NCBI GenBank assembly: GCA_964552675.1
Contig: CAZKHJ010000008.1
Location: 47,180 to 111,179 of the forward strand
DNA from: Sulfurimicrobium sp964552675
GTDB lineage: Bacteria; Pseudomonadota; Gammaproteobacteria; Burkholderiales; Sulfuricellaceae
DNA: 64,000 nucleotides
Reading direction: 5' to 3'
Shown here in pieces: positions 42,213 to 50,490 of the stretch (positions within the stretch are counted from its first letter, which is position 1; every line of letters starts with the position of its first letter). A program made the translations under genes and the position numbers. The notes below the pieces were generated by a model that saw nothing but the letters and a program-made list of their open reading frames with translations, ran no database searches and had not been told where the DNA came from.

Positions 42213-42520
42213 CAGCCCTTTTGACCCGCGAACGTTTCCTTGACCGAATTCAACAGGCGGTCAGCGATCATTTCCGGGTTGATTTTGAAACGGCCCTCGG
42301 CGATGGCTTGCTTGATTGCCTCCACCCTCGCACTGTCCATCGGCGTGCCGTCATTGATGCTGCTGCCCATGGCCTGCAACTGGCTGGTGGAAGTCAGCTG
42401 GACGCTGTCTGCCTTGCCTGTTTCTGTTTGCGAGGATGATTTTGTGCTGGTGTTGCGCACCAGCTTGCCCCCACCGTCGGGTGTGGCAATGGTTTTGGTG
42501 ATGGCGCTGTCAATTTTCAC
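42212..42520 (-). CDS. flgM: anti-sigma-28 factor FlgM
   Basis: A 102-residue anti-sigma factor that holds FliA until the hook is finished and is then exported. The start KIDSAITK resembles other FlgM N-termini. The C-terminal FliA-binding region is DSARVEAIKQAIAEGRFKIN followed by PEMIADRLL. The start is a GTG at 42518-42520 with AGGA six bases ahead, and a near-consensus sigma-28 promoter lies at 42578-42604. Gene order flgA-flgM-flgN on the minus strand, opposite flgB-L, is standard. Confidence 0.9.
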   Translation of the reverse strand: MKIDSAITKTIATPDGGGKLVRNTSTKSSSQTETGKADSVQLTSTSQLQAMGSSINDGTPMDSARVEAIKQAIAEGRFKINPEMIADRLLNSVKETFAGQKG

Positions 42521-42577
42521 GATGCTTCCTTTGCTCTTTCCCCGTGGCATACAGCCAGGACACTGTGGATAGTTGTT

Positions 42578-42604
42578 ACAGCGGCACCCAGCAGAAAAAC
42601 TTTA
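42578..42604 (-). promoter_or_regulatory. sigma-28 (FliA) promoter of flgM
   Basis: Read on the minus strand: TAAAGTTT (42604-42597), an 11-bp spacer, then GCCGCTGT (42585-42578). The -35 matches the FliA consensus TAAAGTTT perfectly, the spacer is the preferred length and the -10 keeps the GCCG core. This gives FliA-dependent expression of its own inhibitor. Confidence 0.8.
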
Positions 42605-42656
42605 GCAGGTTGCGGCAATAAATATGACAGGGAAAGTATAGCAAGAGCCGTGCCAT

Positions 42657-43359
42657 TCAAAAAGGCACTTCCACCATGCCGCCTTCTCTTGCCGTGCCCT
42701 TGACGACCTGCCCCGAGGGGGTGCGTACCGAGACAATCTGGCCCGCTGCTGCACTGGTCAGTGCCTTGCCTTCGGCATTGACCTGGAAGCCGCGTCCCTG
42801 GGCAATGATTTTGACGCTCTGCCCCTGTTGGATGACATAGGGAGCACGCAGCATGTCAAGCCGCAAGGGGGAGCCGGGCGCCACGCTGATGGCGACGGTT
42901 TTGCCCAATGCCTGTTTGGGGTCGGTGATAACGCCAGAAGAATACTGGGTCAGATCGTCGTTTTTGAGCAGGATGTCTGCTTCACCCAGTTTTTGTCCCG
43001 TTTGCAGGGGGCGGGCGGCAAACACGATCTCGGCTGTAATCCTGATGTTGACCGGCACATAGAGGCTCCAGGGAGAGGGTGCGGTGCAGCGCACTCCAAC
43101 ATTGCTGTTGCCCCATAGGCGGCTGCCGGCGGGAATGAAAAATTCCATGCCGGGGCAAGCCGGCAGATGCAGGCGGGGCTCCAGCGCGCCTGCCGTGACA
43201 GTTACGTTGCCAGGCTGGCTGGCAGTCTGTTGNNNNNNNNNNATAAACAAACTGGATAGCGCTGGCGCGGATGGCTTCCAGATCCTGCCACTGGCTGTTG
43301 GCCAGGGCCGGGAAGGAGCACGTCAGCAGTAGAAATAGGTGGAGCAGGTGCTTCAGCAT
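42657..43359 (-). CDS. flgA: flagellar P-ring assembly chaperone FlgA, interrupted by an assembly gap
   Basis: A periplasmic chaperone needed to build the P ring from FlgI. A Sec signal peptide covers residues 1-21 (cleavage after PALA). The SAF domain follows (about residues 100-160: AARPLQTGQKLGEADILLKN). The C-terminus is KIIAQGRGFQVNAEGKALTS, then GQIVSVRTPSGQVVKG. Ten N at 43233-43242 break the frame after AIQFVY and before QQTASQPGN. Both sides end on whole codons, so a true gap divisible by three restores the gene. It is divergent from the diguanylate cyclase gene. Confidence 0.92.
43233..43242. other. assembly gap (10 N) in flgA
   Basis: Ten undetermined bases within the 5' part of flgA. 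As in hscA, coding sequence on each side ends at a codon boundary. The protein reads naturally across the join (QFVY then QQTASQPG), so little or no sequence may actually be missing. Confidence 0.95.
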
Positions 43360-43366
43360 GGGCCGA

Positions 43367-43396
43367 TTGTAACCGAAAATAGTGGGGTGCTATACT
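43367..43396 (+). promoter_or_regulatory. possible sigma-70 promoter for the diguanylate cyclase gene
   Basis: TTGTAA (43367-43372), an 18-bp spacer and TATACT (43391-43396) lie 40 bp before the ATG at 43437, in the 77-bp gap divergent from flgA. The hexamers are good but not perfect matches. Confidence 0.45.
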
Positions 43397-43436
43397 GCCT
43401 TACTGCCTCGGCGCTTACCTGATTTTGCCCAAAAAA

Positions 43437-45233
43437 ATGCCTGCCTTCACCAATCCCACGGATATTGCCCGCGAAACGCTCAAACTTCTCGCAACGCGAC
43501 GAATTGCGCCGACTCCAGAAAATTACCAGACCATCTATCACGAAATTGCCGGGACCAAGCCAGCGGCAACTCAGGGCAAGGGCGATCTGGTTTTGCTCAA
43601 GGCTTTGCAGGAATTGGCCAAGCAAGTTCCCGGAATGGCGCAGCAATTCAAGGGGTTGGCGAAAGCGCTGGGGGCAGGTGAGCAGAAAGCGGTTGAGGCC
43701 GCTGTGGCTTCGCTGCTGCCAAAATCGGAAGAAGGGGGCGGAACCTCCTGGGGTGATTTGATCCGCGAGTTGATCCGCCAGTGGGATCTGAAACAGAGCG
43801 GGATTACCACCGCACGCAAGAAGGAGGGCCTGGAGCGGGTTTTGAGCAACTTCTCCAAGGATTCCGCCGTGCTGTTTTCCAAGGTGCAGGCGCTGGTGAA
43901 CTCCTGGGCGGAAAACCCGGCTGCGCAGGCGGGGGTGCCGGTTGAAGGTGGCGAAGCTGCCGAGGATGCGCAAGAGCCATCCCTGGCTGGCGCGGCGGCC
44001 AGGTCGACGGTGGTGGACATTGCTGCGAGCGATATTCCGGGGGCATTGCGGGAAATGCTGGCGCAAACCATTCAGTCCGGGGTGGCGCCGCGTCTTTCCC
44101 AGTTCCCCGATTTGCATGACGAGGCTGTGCTGATTGCGCAACAGGCACGCGAGGCGCGGGATCAGAGCGCTATTCAGGGGGTTGCGAAGAATCTCAAACA
44201 GTTCTGGATCAAGCTCGAATTGCGCAACGATTCCGATGCGCAGGTGCTGGATGGGCTGGTGCGTCTGCTGCGCCTGCTGGTGGACAATATCAGCGAGTTG
44301 CTGCTTGATGATCAGTGGCTGCGCGGGCAGATTGCCGTGGTGCAGGACATTATTGCCAATCCGCTGGATACGCGGGTTTTGTACGATGCCGAACGCAGTT
44401 TCAAGGAAGTGATTTTCAAGCAGGGCAATTTGAAACACAGCCTGCTGGAAGCCAAGATTACCATCAAGAACATGATGGCAACCTTCATCGACCGCATGGC
44501 GGAAATGACCACCAGTACCGGTGAGTATCACAACAAGATCGAGAAATACACCGAAGAGATCGGCCGGACCGAAGATATCAACAAACTCAACCAGATACTC
44601 GGCAATCTGATGAAGGATACGCGGGGCATGCAGCTCGACATGATGCGCTCGCGCGACGAACTTGAGCTGGCGCACAAACAGGTTCGGGAGGCAGAAGAGA
44701 AGGTGCGGCAACTGGAGGCCGAACTGGATCATGTCAGCGAGCTGGTGCATGAGGATCACCTGACCGGCACACTTAACCGCCGCGGCATGGAAGACGCGTT
44801 CGGACGCGAGCTGTCGCGCGCCGATCGAATCAATTCTCCCTTGTGTGTTTCCCTGCTGGACATCGATCACTTCAAGCGTCTCAATGATACCTACGGTCAC
44901 GATGCGGGTGACGAGGCGCTGGTCCATCTGGTGCGGGTGGTGAAGGAGGCGCTGCGCCCCAGCGACGTGATCGCCCGCTTCGGCGGCGAGGAATTCGTGA
45001 TCATCCTGCCGGATACCGTTCTGGATGAGGCGGTCAAGGTGATGACGCGGGTGCAGCGGCACCTGACCAAGAATTTTTTCATGCATGATAACCAGCGCCT
45101 GCTGATCACCTTCAGTGCCGGCGTGGCGCTGCGCGCTGCGGGAGAGGGTCCGGAATCCATCATCAGCCGCGCGGACAGGGCGCTCTATCAGGCCAAGGAA
45201 GCAGGGCGCAACCGGGTGGTTGCCGCCGGCTGA
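43437..45233 (+). CDS. diguanylate cyclase (GGDEF) with long helical N-terminal region
   Basis: A 598-residue protein with no membrane helix. Residues 1-420 are mostly helical and unassigned; the start MPAFTNPTDIARETLKLLA followed by RIAPTPENYQ is a recurring N-terminus in betaproteobacterial cyclases. A coiled-coil stretch (LAHKQVREAEEKVRQLEAEL, about residues 405-425) leads to the GGDEF domain. The active site is ARFGGEEFVIILP, with an RxxD inhibitory site (RPSD) five residues upstream, so product inhibition is expected. The MHDNQRLLITFSAGVALR end is typical. It lies between flgA and flgB, suggesting a link to motility. The ATG at 43437 is preferred over a TTG at 43425. Confidence 0.9.
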   Translation: MPAFTNPTDIARETLKLLATRRIAPTPENYQTIYHEIAGTKPAATQGKGDLVLLKALQELAKQVPGMAQQFKGLAKALGAGEQKAVEAAVASLLPKSEEGGGTSWGDLIRELIRQWDLKQSGITTARKKEGLERVLSNFSKDSAVLFSKVQALVNSWAENPAAQAGVPVEGGEAAEDAQEPSLAGAAARSTVVDIAASDIPGALREMLAQTIQSGVAPRLSQFPDLHDEAVLIAQQAREARDQSAIQGVAKNLKQFWIKLELRNDSDAQVLDGLVRLLRLLVDNISELLLDDQWLRGQIAVVQDIIANPLDTRVLYDAERSFKEVIFKQGNLKHSLLEAKITIKNMMATFIDRMAEMTTSTGEYHNKIEKYTEEIGRTEDINKLNQILGNLMKDTRGMQLDMMRSRDELELAHKQVREAEEKVRQLEAELDHVSELVHEDHLTGTLNRRGMEDAFGRELSRADRINSPLCVSLLDIDHFKRLNDTYGHDAGDEALVHLVRVVKEALRPSDVIARFGGEEFVIILPDTVLDEAVKVMTRVQRHLTKNFFMHDNQRLLITFSAGVALRAAGEGPESIISRADRALYQAKEAGRNRVVAAG

Positions 45234-45239
45234 ACACTC

Positions 45240-45263
45240 TTGCCGCTCGCGGCAATAATTGCC
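45240..45263 (+). terminator. overlapping hairpins after the diguanylate cyclase gene
   Basis: TTGCCGC-TC-GCGGCAA (45240-45255) is a perfect 7-bp stem directly after the stop codon, and it overlaps a second palindrome GGCAAT-A-ATTGCC (45251-45263). There is no clear U-run, so termination may be weak or the two stems may be alternatives. Confidence 0.4.
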
Positions 45264-45395
45264 GCCCTTGGCGCCGGATTTGCGAGGCTTGTATCTCCTG
45301 GTGCGCTCTTCGTCGTGAAAGCGGGCGCGGAAGGGCGCACTCCCTTCTTTCACCGTAGAGCAGCTTCGGCCCTTTGGATTTAATCTATTCCTGCC

Positions 45396-45411
45396 TGGCA
45401 CGTTCCGTGCT
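45396..45411 (+). promoter_or_regulatory. sigma-54-type promoter of the flgB operon
   Basis: TGGCACGTTCCGTGCT has a perfect -24 half (TGGCACG) and a TGCT -12 half, with GG (45397-45398) and GC (45409-45410) ten bases apart. It ends 37 bp before the flgB ATG. This indicates RpoN-dependent transcription of the hook-basal-body operon. Confidence 0.8.
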
Positions 45412-45448
45412 TTATTAATGCCATCATCACGTATTGAGGTTGGCGGCC

Positions 45449-45850
45449 ATGATCGGCAGGATAGATGACGAAATCGGCTTCATGAGCAAGGCGTTGAGCC
45501 TGCATGCGCACCGTCAGCAGTTGCTGGCAGGCAATATCGCCAATGCTGATACGCCCAACTACAAGGCGGTGGACATCGATTTTTCCAAAGCGCTGCGGGC
45601 AGCGGTGGGAACGGAAAACCCGGTGGCGCTGAACCGCACCGCCCCAGGTCACTTGTCAGCGAAGGATGGCAATCCCCTTGGTGCGCGCACCCTGTACCGT
45701 CAATCCTCGCAGCCCAGTATCGACGGCAATACCGTGGACATGGATGTGGAGCGCACCCAGTTTATCGATAACGCCATCCGCTACCAGTTTGCCCTGGATC
45801 GCCTGGGCAGCAAATTCAAGACCATCGAATTGGCACTTAAAGGTCAATAA
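45449..45850 (+). CDS. flgB: flagellar basal-body rod protein FlgB
   Basis: A 133-residue proximal rod protein, secreted through the flagellar export gate without a signal peptide. The conserved N-terminal heptad region LHAHRQQLLAGNIANADTPN and NYKAVDIDFSKAL are typical. The C-terminal MDVERTQFIDNAIRYQFALD matches FlgB. The ATG at 45449 is chosen over 45434. It is the first gene of flgBCDEFGHIJ, two bases before flgC. Confidence 0.94.
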   Translation: MIGRIDDEIGFMSKALSLHAHRQQLLAGNIANADTPNYKAVDIDFSKALRAAVGTENPVALNRTAPGHLSAKDGNPLGARTLYRQSSQPSIDGNTVDMDVERTQFIDNAIRYQFALDRLGSKFKTIELALKGQ

Positions 45851-45852
45851 TC

Positions 45853-46263
45853 ATGTCCTTGTTCAATCTGTTCGATATTTCCGGTTCCGCAATGACGGCG
45901 CAGTCACAGCGCCTTAATGTGGTGGCCAGCAACCTGGCCAATGCCGATAGCGCAACAAGCTCCACCGGTCAGCCTTATCGCGCGAAGCAGGTGGTGTTCA
46001 GTGCTACCCCGTTGGGTGGTAGCAACGGCGCGGCGGCAGGGGTGCGGGTGGCGAAGGTGATTGACGATCCTGCGCCGATGAAAATGATGTACGACCCCAA
46101 GCATCCCCTGGCGGATGCCAAGGGATATGTGGCCATGCCCAACGTCAATGCGGTGGAGGAGATGGTGAATATGATTTCCGCATCGCGTTCCTACCAGAGC
46201 AATGCGGATGTGATGAATACGGCCAAAACCCTGCTGCTCAAAACGTTGCAGTTGGGCCAATAA
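45853..46263 (+). CDS. flgC: flagellar basal-body rod protein FlgC
   Basis: A 136-residue rod protein. The N-terminus FDISGSAMTAQSQRLNVVAS is followed by NLANADSATSSTGQPYRAKQ, the FlgC version of the rod-protein signature. The C-terminus has YVAMPNVNAVEEMVNMISAS and RSYQSNADVMNTAKTLLLKT. These coiled N- and C-terminal helices pack in the rod. It is flanked closely by flgB and flgD. Confidence 0.95.
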   Translation: MSLFNLFDISGSAMTAQSQRLNVVASNLANADSATSSTGQPYRAKQVVFSATPLGGSNGAAAGVRVAKVIDDPAPMKMMYDPKHPLADAKGYVAMPNVNAVEEMVNMISASRSYQSNADVMNTAKTLLLKTLQLGQ

Positions 46264-46279
46264 AGGAGGTTAGGGAATC

Positions 46280-46933
46280 ATGACTACGGTTAATACGGTT
46301 TCGGGTTCGGCTGGCAGTGCGGCTACTACCAAGACGGCCGCGCAGGAAACGGAGAATCGTTTCCTCCAGCTGTTGGTGACGCAGATGAAAAACCAGGATC
46401 CGCTGAATCCTCTCGATAATGCCCAGGTGACCAGCCAGATGGCGCAACTTTCCACCGTGACCGGCATCAATCAGCTGAATGATGCGGTAAAAGCGCTTTC
46501 TGATTCTTTCCTCGCGGGCCAGTCGCTTCAGGCTGCAAGCCTGGTGGGACATGGGGTGATGATCCCGGGCAACAAACTGGAGCTTGCCAATGGCGCCGCT
46601 TATGGCGGCGTGGATCTGCCCCAGGCAGTGGACAAGCTGACGATCAAGATCAAGGATGCATCCGGGGCGGTGATTCACACGGTTGATCTGGGTGCCCAGA
46701 ATAACGCCGGCAGCATCCCGTTTCAGTGGGATGGCGCAACCGACAGCGGCGTTACGGCACCCAGTGGGTCCTATACCTTTGAAGCGGTTGCTGAGCGGGG
46801 CGGTAAAAAAGTCGAGGTCAGTGCTCTGGCGGTCGGGCAGGTTGCCAGCGTATCACTGGGTCTCCAGGGCGCAACATTGAATGTGGTCGGGCTGGGCCCG
46901 GTTGCGTTGTCTCAAGTCAAGCAGATTCTGTAA
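46280..46933 (+). CDS. flgD: flagellar hook capping protein FlgD
   Basis: A 217-residue scaffold that caps the growing hook and is not kept in the finished structure. The N-terminal export/capping region contains ETENRFLQLLVTQMKNQDPL followed by NPLDNAQVTSQMAQLSTVTG, the family signature. The C-terminal FlgD Ig-like/TUDOR domains include PFQWDGATDSG and GSYTFEAVAERGGK. A good AGGAGG-like site lies before the ATG. Confidence 0.95.
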   Translation: MTTVNTVSGSAGSAATTKTAAQETENRFLQLLVTQMKNQDPLNPLDNAQVTSQMAQLSTVTGINQLNDAVKALSDSFLAGQSLQAASLVGHGVMIPGNKLELANGAAYGGVDLPQAVDKLTIKIKDASGAVIHTVDLGAQNNAGSIPFQWDGATDSGVTAPSGSYTFEAVAERGGKKVEVSALAVGQVASVSLGLQGATLNVVGLGPVALSQVKQIL

Positions 46934-46944
46934 GGAGAGTTATC

Positions 46945-48228
46945 ATGGGTTTTCAAACTGGATTGAGCGGCCTCAATGCATCCTCCAAGAACCTGGATGT
47001 GATCGGCCATAACGTGGCCAACTCTGGAACTGTGGGTTTCAAGGCTTCCCAGGCGCAATTTTCTGACGTGTTCGCCACTTCCCTGTCGGGTGGCGGCGGT
47101 GCGCAGGTCGGTATTGGTACCAGGCTGGCAACGGTGGCGCAGCAGTTTACCCAGGGCAATATCTCGGCCTCCAACAACCCGCTGGACCTGGCGATCAACG
47201 GACGCGGCTTTTTTCGCCTGAGCGATGCCGGGGCAATCAGCTACACTCGTAACGGGCAGTTCCAGCTGGACAAGAACAATTACATCGTGACCAGTTCCGG
47301 CGTGAATCTCACCGGTTACCAGGCCGATTCGGCCGGCACGATTACCGGTGCGCTGGGCAATCTCCAGCTCAATACCGCCGATATTGATCCGACCATCAGC
47401 AGCACGGTTACCATTGTCGCCAACATGGATTCGAGGATGACTGCCCCGACTGCGCCGCTGGTGGCGGGTACCCTGACCGGTGTTGCGCCAAATTATAATG
47501 CGCCGAATCCGTCAAGTTACAACAGCTCAAATTCGCTCTCCATTTACGACAGCCTCGGCAATGCGCATGTCGCGACCTATTACTTTGTCAAGGATGGCGC
47601 GGCTGCCAACACCTGGCACGTGCTGATGACAGTGGATAACGGCGCCAATGATGCCGGTGCGATCACGGCGGTGACGGATCTGGTGTTCGACTCCGCGGGC
47701 AAGCTGACTTCTCCGGCCGGGCCACCCCTGGGTTCCGTGACCGGTGTCAATGTGGCGTGGGATGCCACTCTGGGTGTGGTGACCCCGCAGCCCCTGGATT
47801 TCAATTTTTACGGCACGACCCAGTTCGGCAGCCCTTTTGGCGTCAGTTCGCTGAGCCAGAATGGTTTTACTTCCGGGCGCATGGCAGGGTTCAGCATCGG
47901 CAGCGACGGGATGGTGCAGGGGCGCTATACCAATGGCCAGACCCGCACGCTGGGCCAGGTGGCGTTGGCCAACTTTGCCAACCCACAGGGCTTGCAGCAG
48001 ATGGGCGATAACCAGTGGACAGAAAGCTCGGCTTCCGGCGCGCCAGTGGTGGGCGCGCCAGGCACCGCATCCCTGGGTGTGTTGCAGGCATCGGCGACGG
48101 AAGATTCAAACGTCGATCTGACGGCGGAACTGGTGAACATGATCGTGGCGCAGCGTGCCTACCAGGCCAATGCCCAAACCATCAAAACACAGGATGCGAT
48201 TCAGCAGACGTTGATCAACCTGCGCTAA
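46945..48228 (+). CDS. flgE: flagellar hook protein FlgE
   Basis: A 427-residue hook subunit. The N-terminus is MGFQTGLSGLNASSKNLDVI, then GHNVANSGTVGFKASQAQFS. The D1 signature GRGFFRLSDAGAISYTRNGQ is near residue 85. Variable outer domains occupy about 150-310. The C-terminus NVDLTAELVNMIVAQRAYQA leads into NAQTIKTQDAIQQTLINLR, the standard hook/rod ending. The length is close to E. coli FlgE (402). Confidence 0.95.
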   Translation: MGFQTGLSGLNASSKNLDVIGHNVANSGTVGFKASQAQFSDVFATSLSGGGGAQVGIGTRLATVAQQFTQGNISASNNPLDLAINGRGFFRLSDAGAISYTRNGQFQLDKNNYIVTSSGVNLTGYQADSAGTITGALGNLQLNTADIDPTISSTVTIVANMDSRMTAPTAPLVAGTLTGVAPNYNAPNPSSYNSSNSLSIYDSLGNAHVATYYFVKDGAAANTWHVLMTVDNGANDAGAITAVTDLVFDSAGKLTSPAGPPLGSVTGVNVAWDATLGVVTPQPLDFNFYGTTQFGSPFGVSSLSQNGFTSGRMAGFSIGSDGMVQGRYTNGQTRTLGQVALANFANPQGLQQMGDNQWTESSASGAPVVGAPGTASLGVLQASATEDSNVDLTAELVNMIVAQRAYQANAQTIKTQDAIQQTLINLR

Positions 48229-48248
48229 TGAGTGAGGGTTAGAAAAAC

Positions 48249-48992
48249 ATGGATCGTCTGATCTATATCGCCATGACCGGGGCCAAGCATGCGCTGTGGC
48301 AGCAGGCTTCCACTGCGCATAATCTGGCCAATGTCACCACCACGGGCTATCGCGCCGAAACCAATGCCTTTCGCGCCCTCCCTGTGTTCGGCGAGGGGGC
48401 GAAAACCCGCGCTTTCGTAGTGGATTCCACCACGGGTACTGATTTTACTCCCGGCGTCATTCAGCAAACCGGCCGTGATCTGGATATGGCCGTGCAGGGA
48501 AAGGGCTGGATTGCGGTGCAGGCGGCGGATGGCTCCGAAGCCTATACCCGCAACGGCAGCTTTCAGATCAGCCCGAACGGCGTGCTGCAGACCCGCAATG
48601 GCCTGAGTGTGATGGGTGATGGCGGGCCGATCGCGATTCCGCCCGATAACGACATCACGGTGGCCAAGGATGGCACGATCTCGGCCATTCCCACCGGACA
48701 GACGCTGACTTCGGTGACAGCGGTGGGACGGGTCAAACTGGTCAATCCGCCGGAAATGGACATGGTGAAGGGGGATGATGGTCTGTTCCGCCTGAAAAGC
48801 GGTCAGCCTGCTCCCGCAGACGCCAATGTGGTGCTGGCTTCCAATTCACTGGAAAGCAGCAACGTCAATATGGTGGAGGCGATGGTGAACATGATTACGC
48901 ATGCGCGTAGTTTCGAGCTGCAAACCAAGTTGCTGACCAAGGCCGAAAACAATGAAGCCAAGGCCAGTCAGCTTTTGAACTTGAATGGTTGA
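48249..48992 (+). CDS. flgF: flagellar basal-body rod protein FlgF
   Basis: A 247-residue proximal rod protein. The start MDRLIYIAMTGAKHALWQQA and AHNLANVTTTGYRAETNAF identify FlgF rather than FlgG. The middle has GRDLDMAVQGKGWIAVQAAD. The C-terminal SNVNMVEAMVNMITHARSFE is shared by rod proteins. It is located between flgE and flgG as usual. Confidence 0.94.
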   Translation: MDRLIYIAMTGAKHALWQQASTAHNLANVTTTGYRAETNAFRALPVFGEGAKTRAFVVDSTTGTDFTPGVIQQTGRDLDMAVQGKGWIAVQAADGSEAYTRNGSFQISPNGVLQTRNGLSVMGDGGPIAIPPDNDITVAKDGTISAIPTGQTLTSVTAVGRVKLVNPPEMDMVKGDDGLFRLKSGQPAPADANVVLASNSLESSNVNMVEAMVNMITHARSFELQTKLLTKAENNEAKASQLLNLNG

Positions 48993-49005
48993 TGAGGGTT
49001 AGAAC

Positions 49006-49788
49006 ATGATTCGTTCGCTATGGATTGCCAAGACCGGCCTTGATGCACAACAGACCAATATGGATGTGGTATCCAACAATCTGGCCAACGTCAGCACCAA
49101 CGGCTTCAAGCGCAGCCGCGCGGTATTCGAGGACCTGCTCTACCAGACCCTGCGCCAGCCCGGCGCCCAGTCATCGCAGCAAACCCAGGTGCCATCCGGC
49201 CTTCAGTTGGGTACCGGCGTGCGTCCGGTGGCCACCGAACGCATCCACATGCAGGGCAATTTGCAGAAAACCGAAAATCCGCTGGATATTGCCGTGAATG
49301 GCAAGGGATTCTTCCAGGTGCTGATGCCGGATGGCAGCACCGGCTATACCCGGGATGGCTCATTTCAGGTGGATAGCCAGGGACAGGTCGTGACCGCCAG
49401 TGGCTATCCGGTTCAGCCCGCGTTGACGATCCCCGTGGATGCCACGAGTGTGACGGTGGCCCGTGATGGCACTGTTTCCGTGGTGCAAGCCGGTGCGACT
49501 GCGCCGACGCAGGTAGGGAGCCTGCAACTGGCCAATTTCATCAACCCGGCCGGCCTGCAGAGCGTGGGTGAGAACCTGTATGCGGAGACGGCGGCTTCCG
49601 GCGCGCCAGCAGCCAATACGCCGGGCACCAACGGCCTCGGGGTGCTGAACCAGGGATACGTGGAAACTTCCAATGTCAACGTGGTGGAAGAAATGGTTAA
49701 CATGATCCAGACGCAGCGCGCTTATGAGATCAACTCCAAGGCGGTGACAGTGTCCGACCAGATGTTGCAGCGCCTGACCCAGATTTGA
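49006..49788 (+). CDS. flgG: flagellar distal rod protein FlgG
   Basis: A 260-residue distal rod protein, the same length as E. coli FlgG. The N-terminus MIRSLWIAKTGLDAQQTNMD is followed by VVSNNLANVSTNGFKRSRAV and FEDLLYQTLRQPG, the FlgG-specific rod-length region. The C-terminus is ETSNVNVVEEMVNMIQTQRA, then YEINSKAVTVSDQMLQRLTQI. It precedes flgH by eight bases. Confidence 0.95.
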   Translation: MIRSLWIAKTGLDAQQTNMDVVSNNLANVSTNGFKRSRAVFEDLLYQTLRQPGAQSSQQTQVPSGLQLGTGVRPVATERIHMQGNLQKTENPLDIAVNGKGFFQVLMPDGSTGYTRDGSFQVDSQGQVVTASGYPVQPALTIPVDATSVTVARDGTVSVVQAGATAPTQVGSLQLANFINPAGLQSVGENLYAETAASGAPAANTPGTNGLGVLNQGYVETSNVNVVEEMVNMIQTQRAYEINSKAVTVSDQMLQRLTQI

Positions 49789-49796
49789 GGTGAATA

Positions 49797-50465
49797 ATGG
49801 TTAACGGACTGTGGAAATACGCTGCGGTACTGGCATTACTTGGTGGCTGTGTCTCAGTTCCGCCGGCTGCTGTGCATCAGCCTATGACGGCACGCCCAGT
49901 GCCGGCGGCGCAGCCACCTGGCGGCAACGGGGCGATTTATCAGTCCGGCTATACTGCCCGTTCCCTGTTTGAGGACCGCCGTGCGCGCAATGTGGGCGAT
50001 ACTCTGATCATTACCATCAACGAAAAAATTTCCGCCAGCAAGGAATCCAGTTCCAGCACCAGCCGCAAGGGCGACACCAGCCTCTCCGTGTCGGCGCTGG
50101 GGGGGCTTTCGGGCGCGAATGTCCTGCGAACACCCGTTACGGCAGCGGCAGAAAACACTTTTGAGGGCAAGGGAGACAGCAGTGCCAAGAATGCCTTTAC
50201 TGGAACGATCGCGGTCACCGTGATTGAAGTGCTGCCCAACGGCAATCTGCTGGTGAGTGGGGAAAAACAGATGAATATCAATCAGGGAGGAGAGTTCATC
50301 CGCTTTTCCGGCATTGTGAATCCGATGAATATCGGTTCTACCAATAGCGTGTCCTCCACGCAGGTGGCCGATGCCCGCATGGAATACAAGGGCACAGGCT
50401 ATATCGACGAGGCCCAGACCATGGGCTGGCTGTCGCGTTTCTTCATGTCGGTATCGCCGTTCTGA
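49797..50465 (+). CDS. flgH: flagellar L-ring lipoprotein FlgH
   Basis: A 222-residue outer-membrane lipoprotein forming the L ring. A type II signal peptide ends in a lipobox, LALLGGC, with the cysteine near residue 18. The mature part contains YQSGYTARSLFEDRRARNVG, DTLIITINEKISASKESSSS and NLLVSGEKQMNINQGGEFIR, followed by FSGIVNP, all FlgH hallmarks. It works with FlgI as the rotor bushing. Confidence 0.95.
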   Translation: MVNGLWKYAAVLALLGGCVSVPPAAVHQPMTARPVPAAQPPGGNGAIYQSGYTARSLFEDRRARNVGDTLIITINEKISASKESSSSTSRKGDTSLSVSALGGLSGANVLRTPVTAAAENTFEGKGDSSAKNAFTGTIAVTVIEVLPNGNLLVSGEKQMNINQGGEFIRFSGIVNPMNIGSTNSVSSTQVADARMEYKGTGYIDEAQTMGWLSRFFMSVSPF

Positions 50466-50490
50466 ACGCGGTAATAAGGAGCGCCGGGTA

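Noticed and set aside
43353..45401. Very long open frame on the minus strand opposite the diguanylate cyclase gene
   Set aside because: It has no recognisable domain, has low-complexity residue use (His, Gln, Arg, Leu rich) and mirrors a well-supported GGDEF gene. It is a by-product of high-GC codon use.
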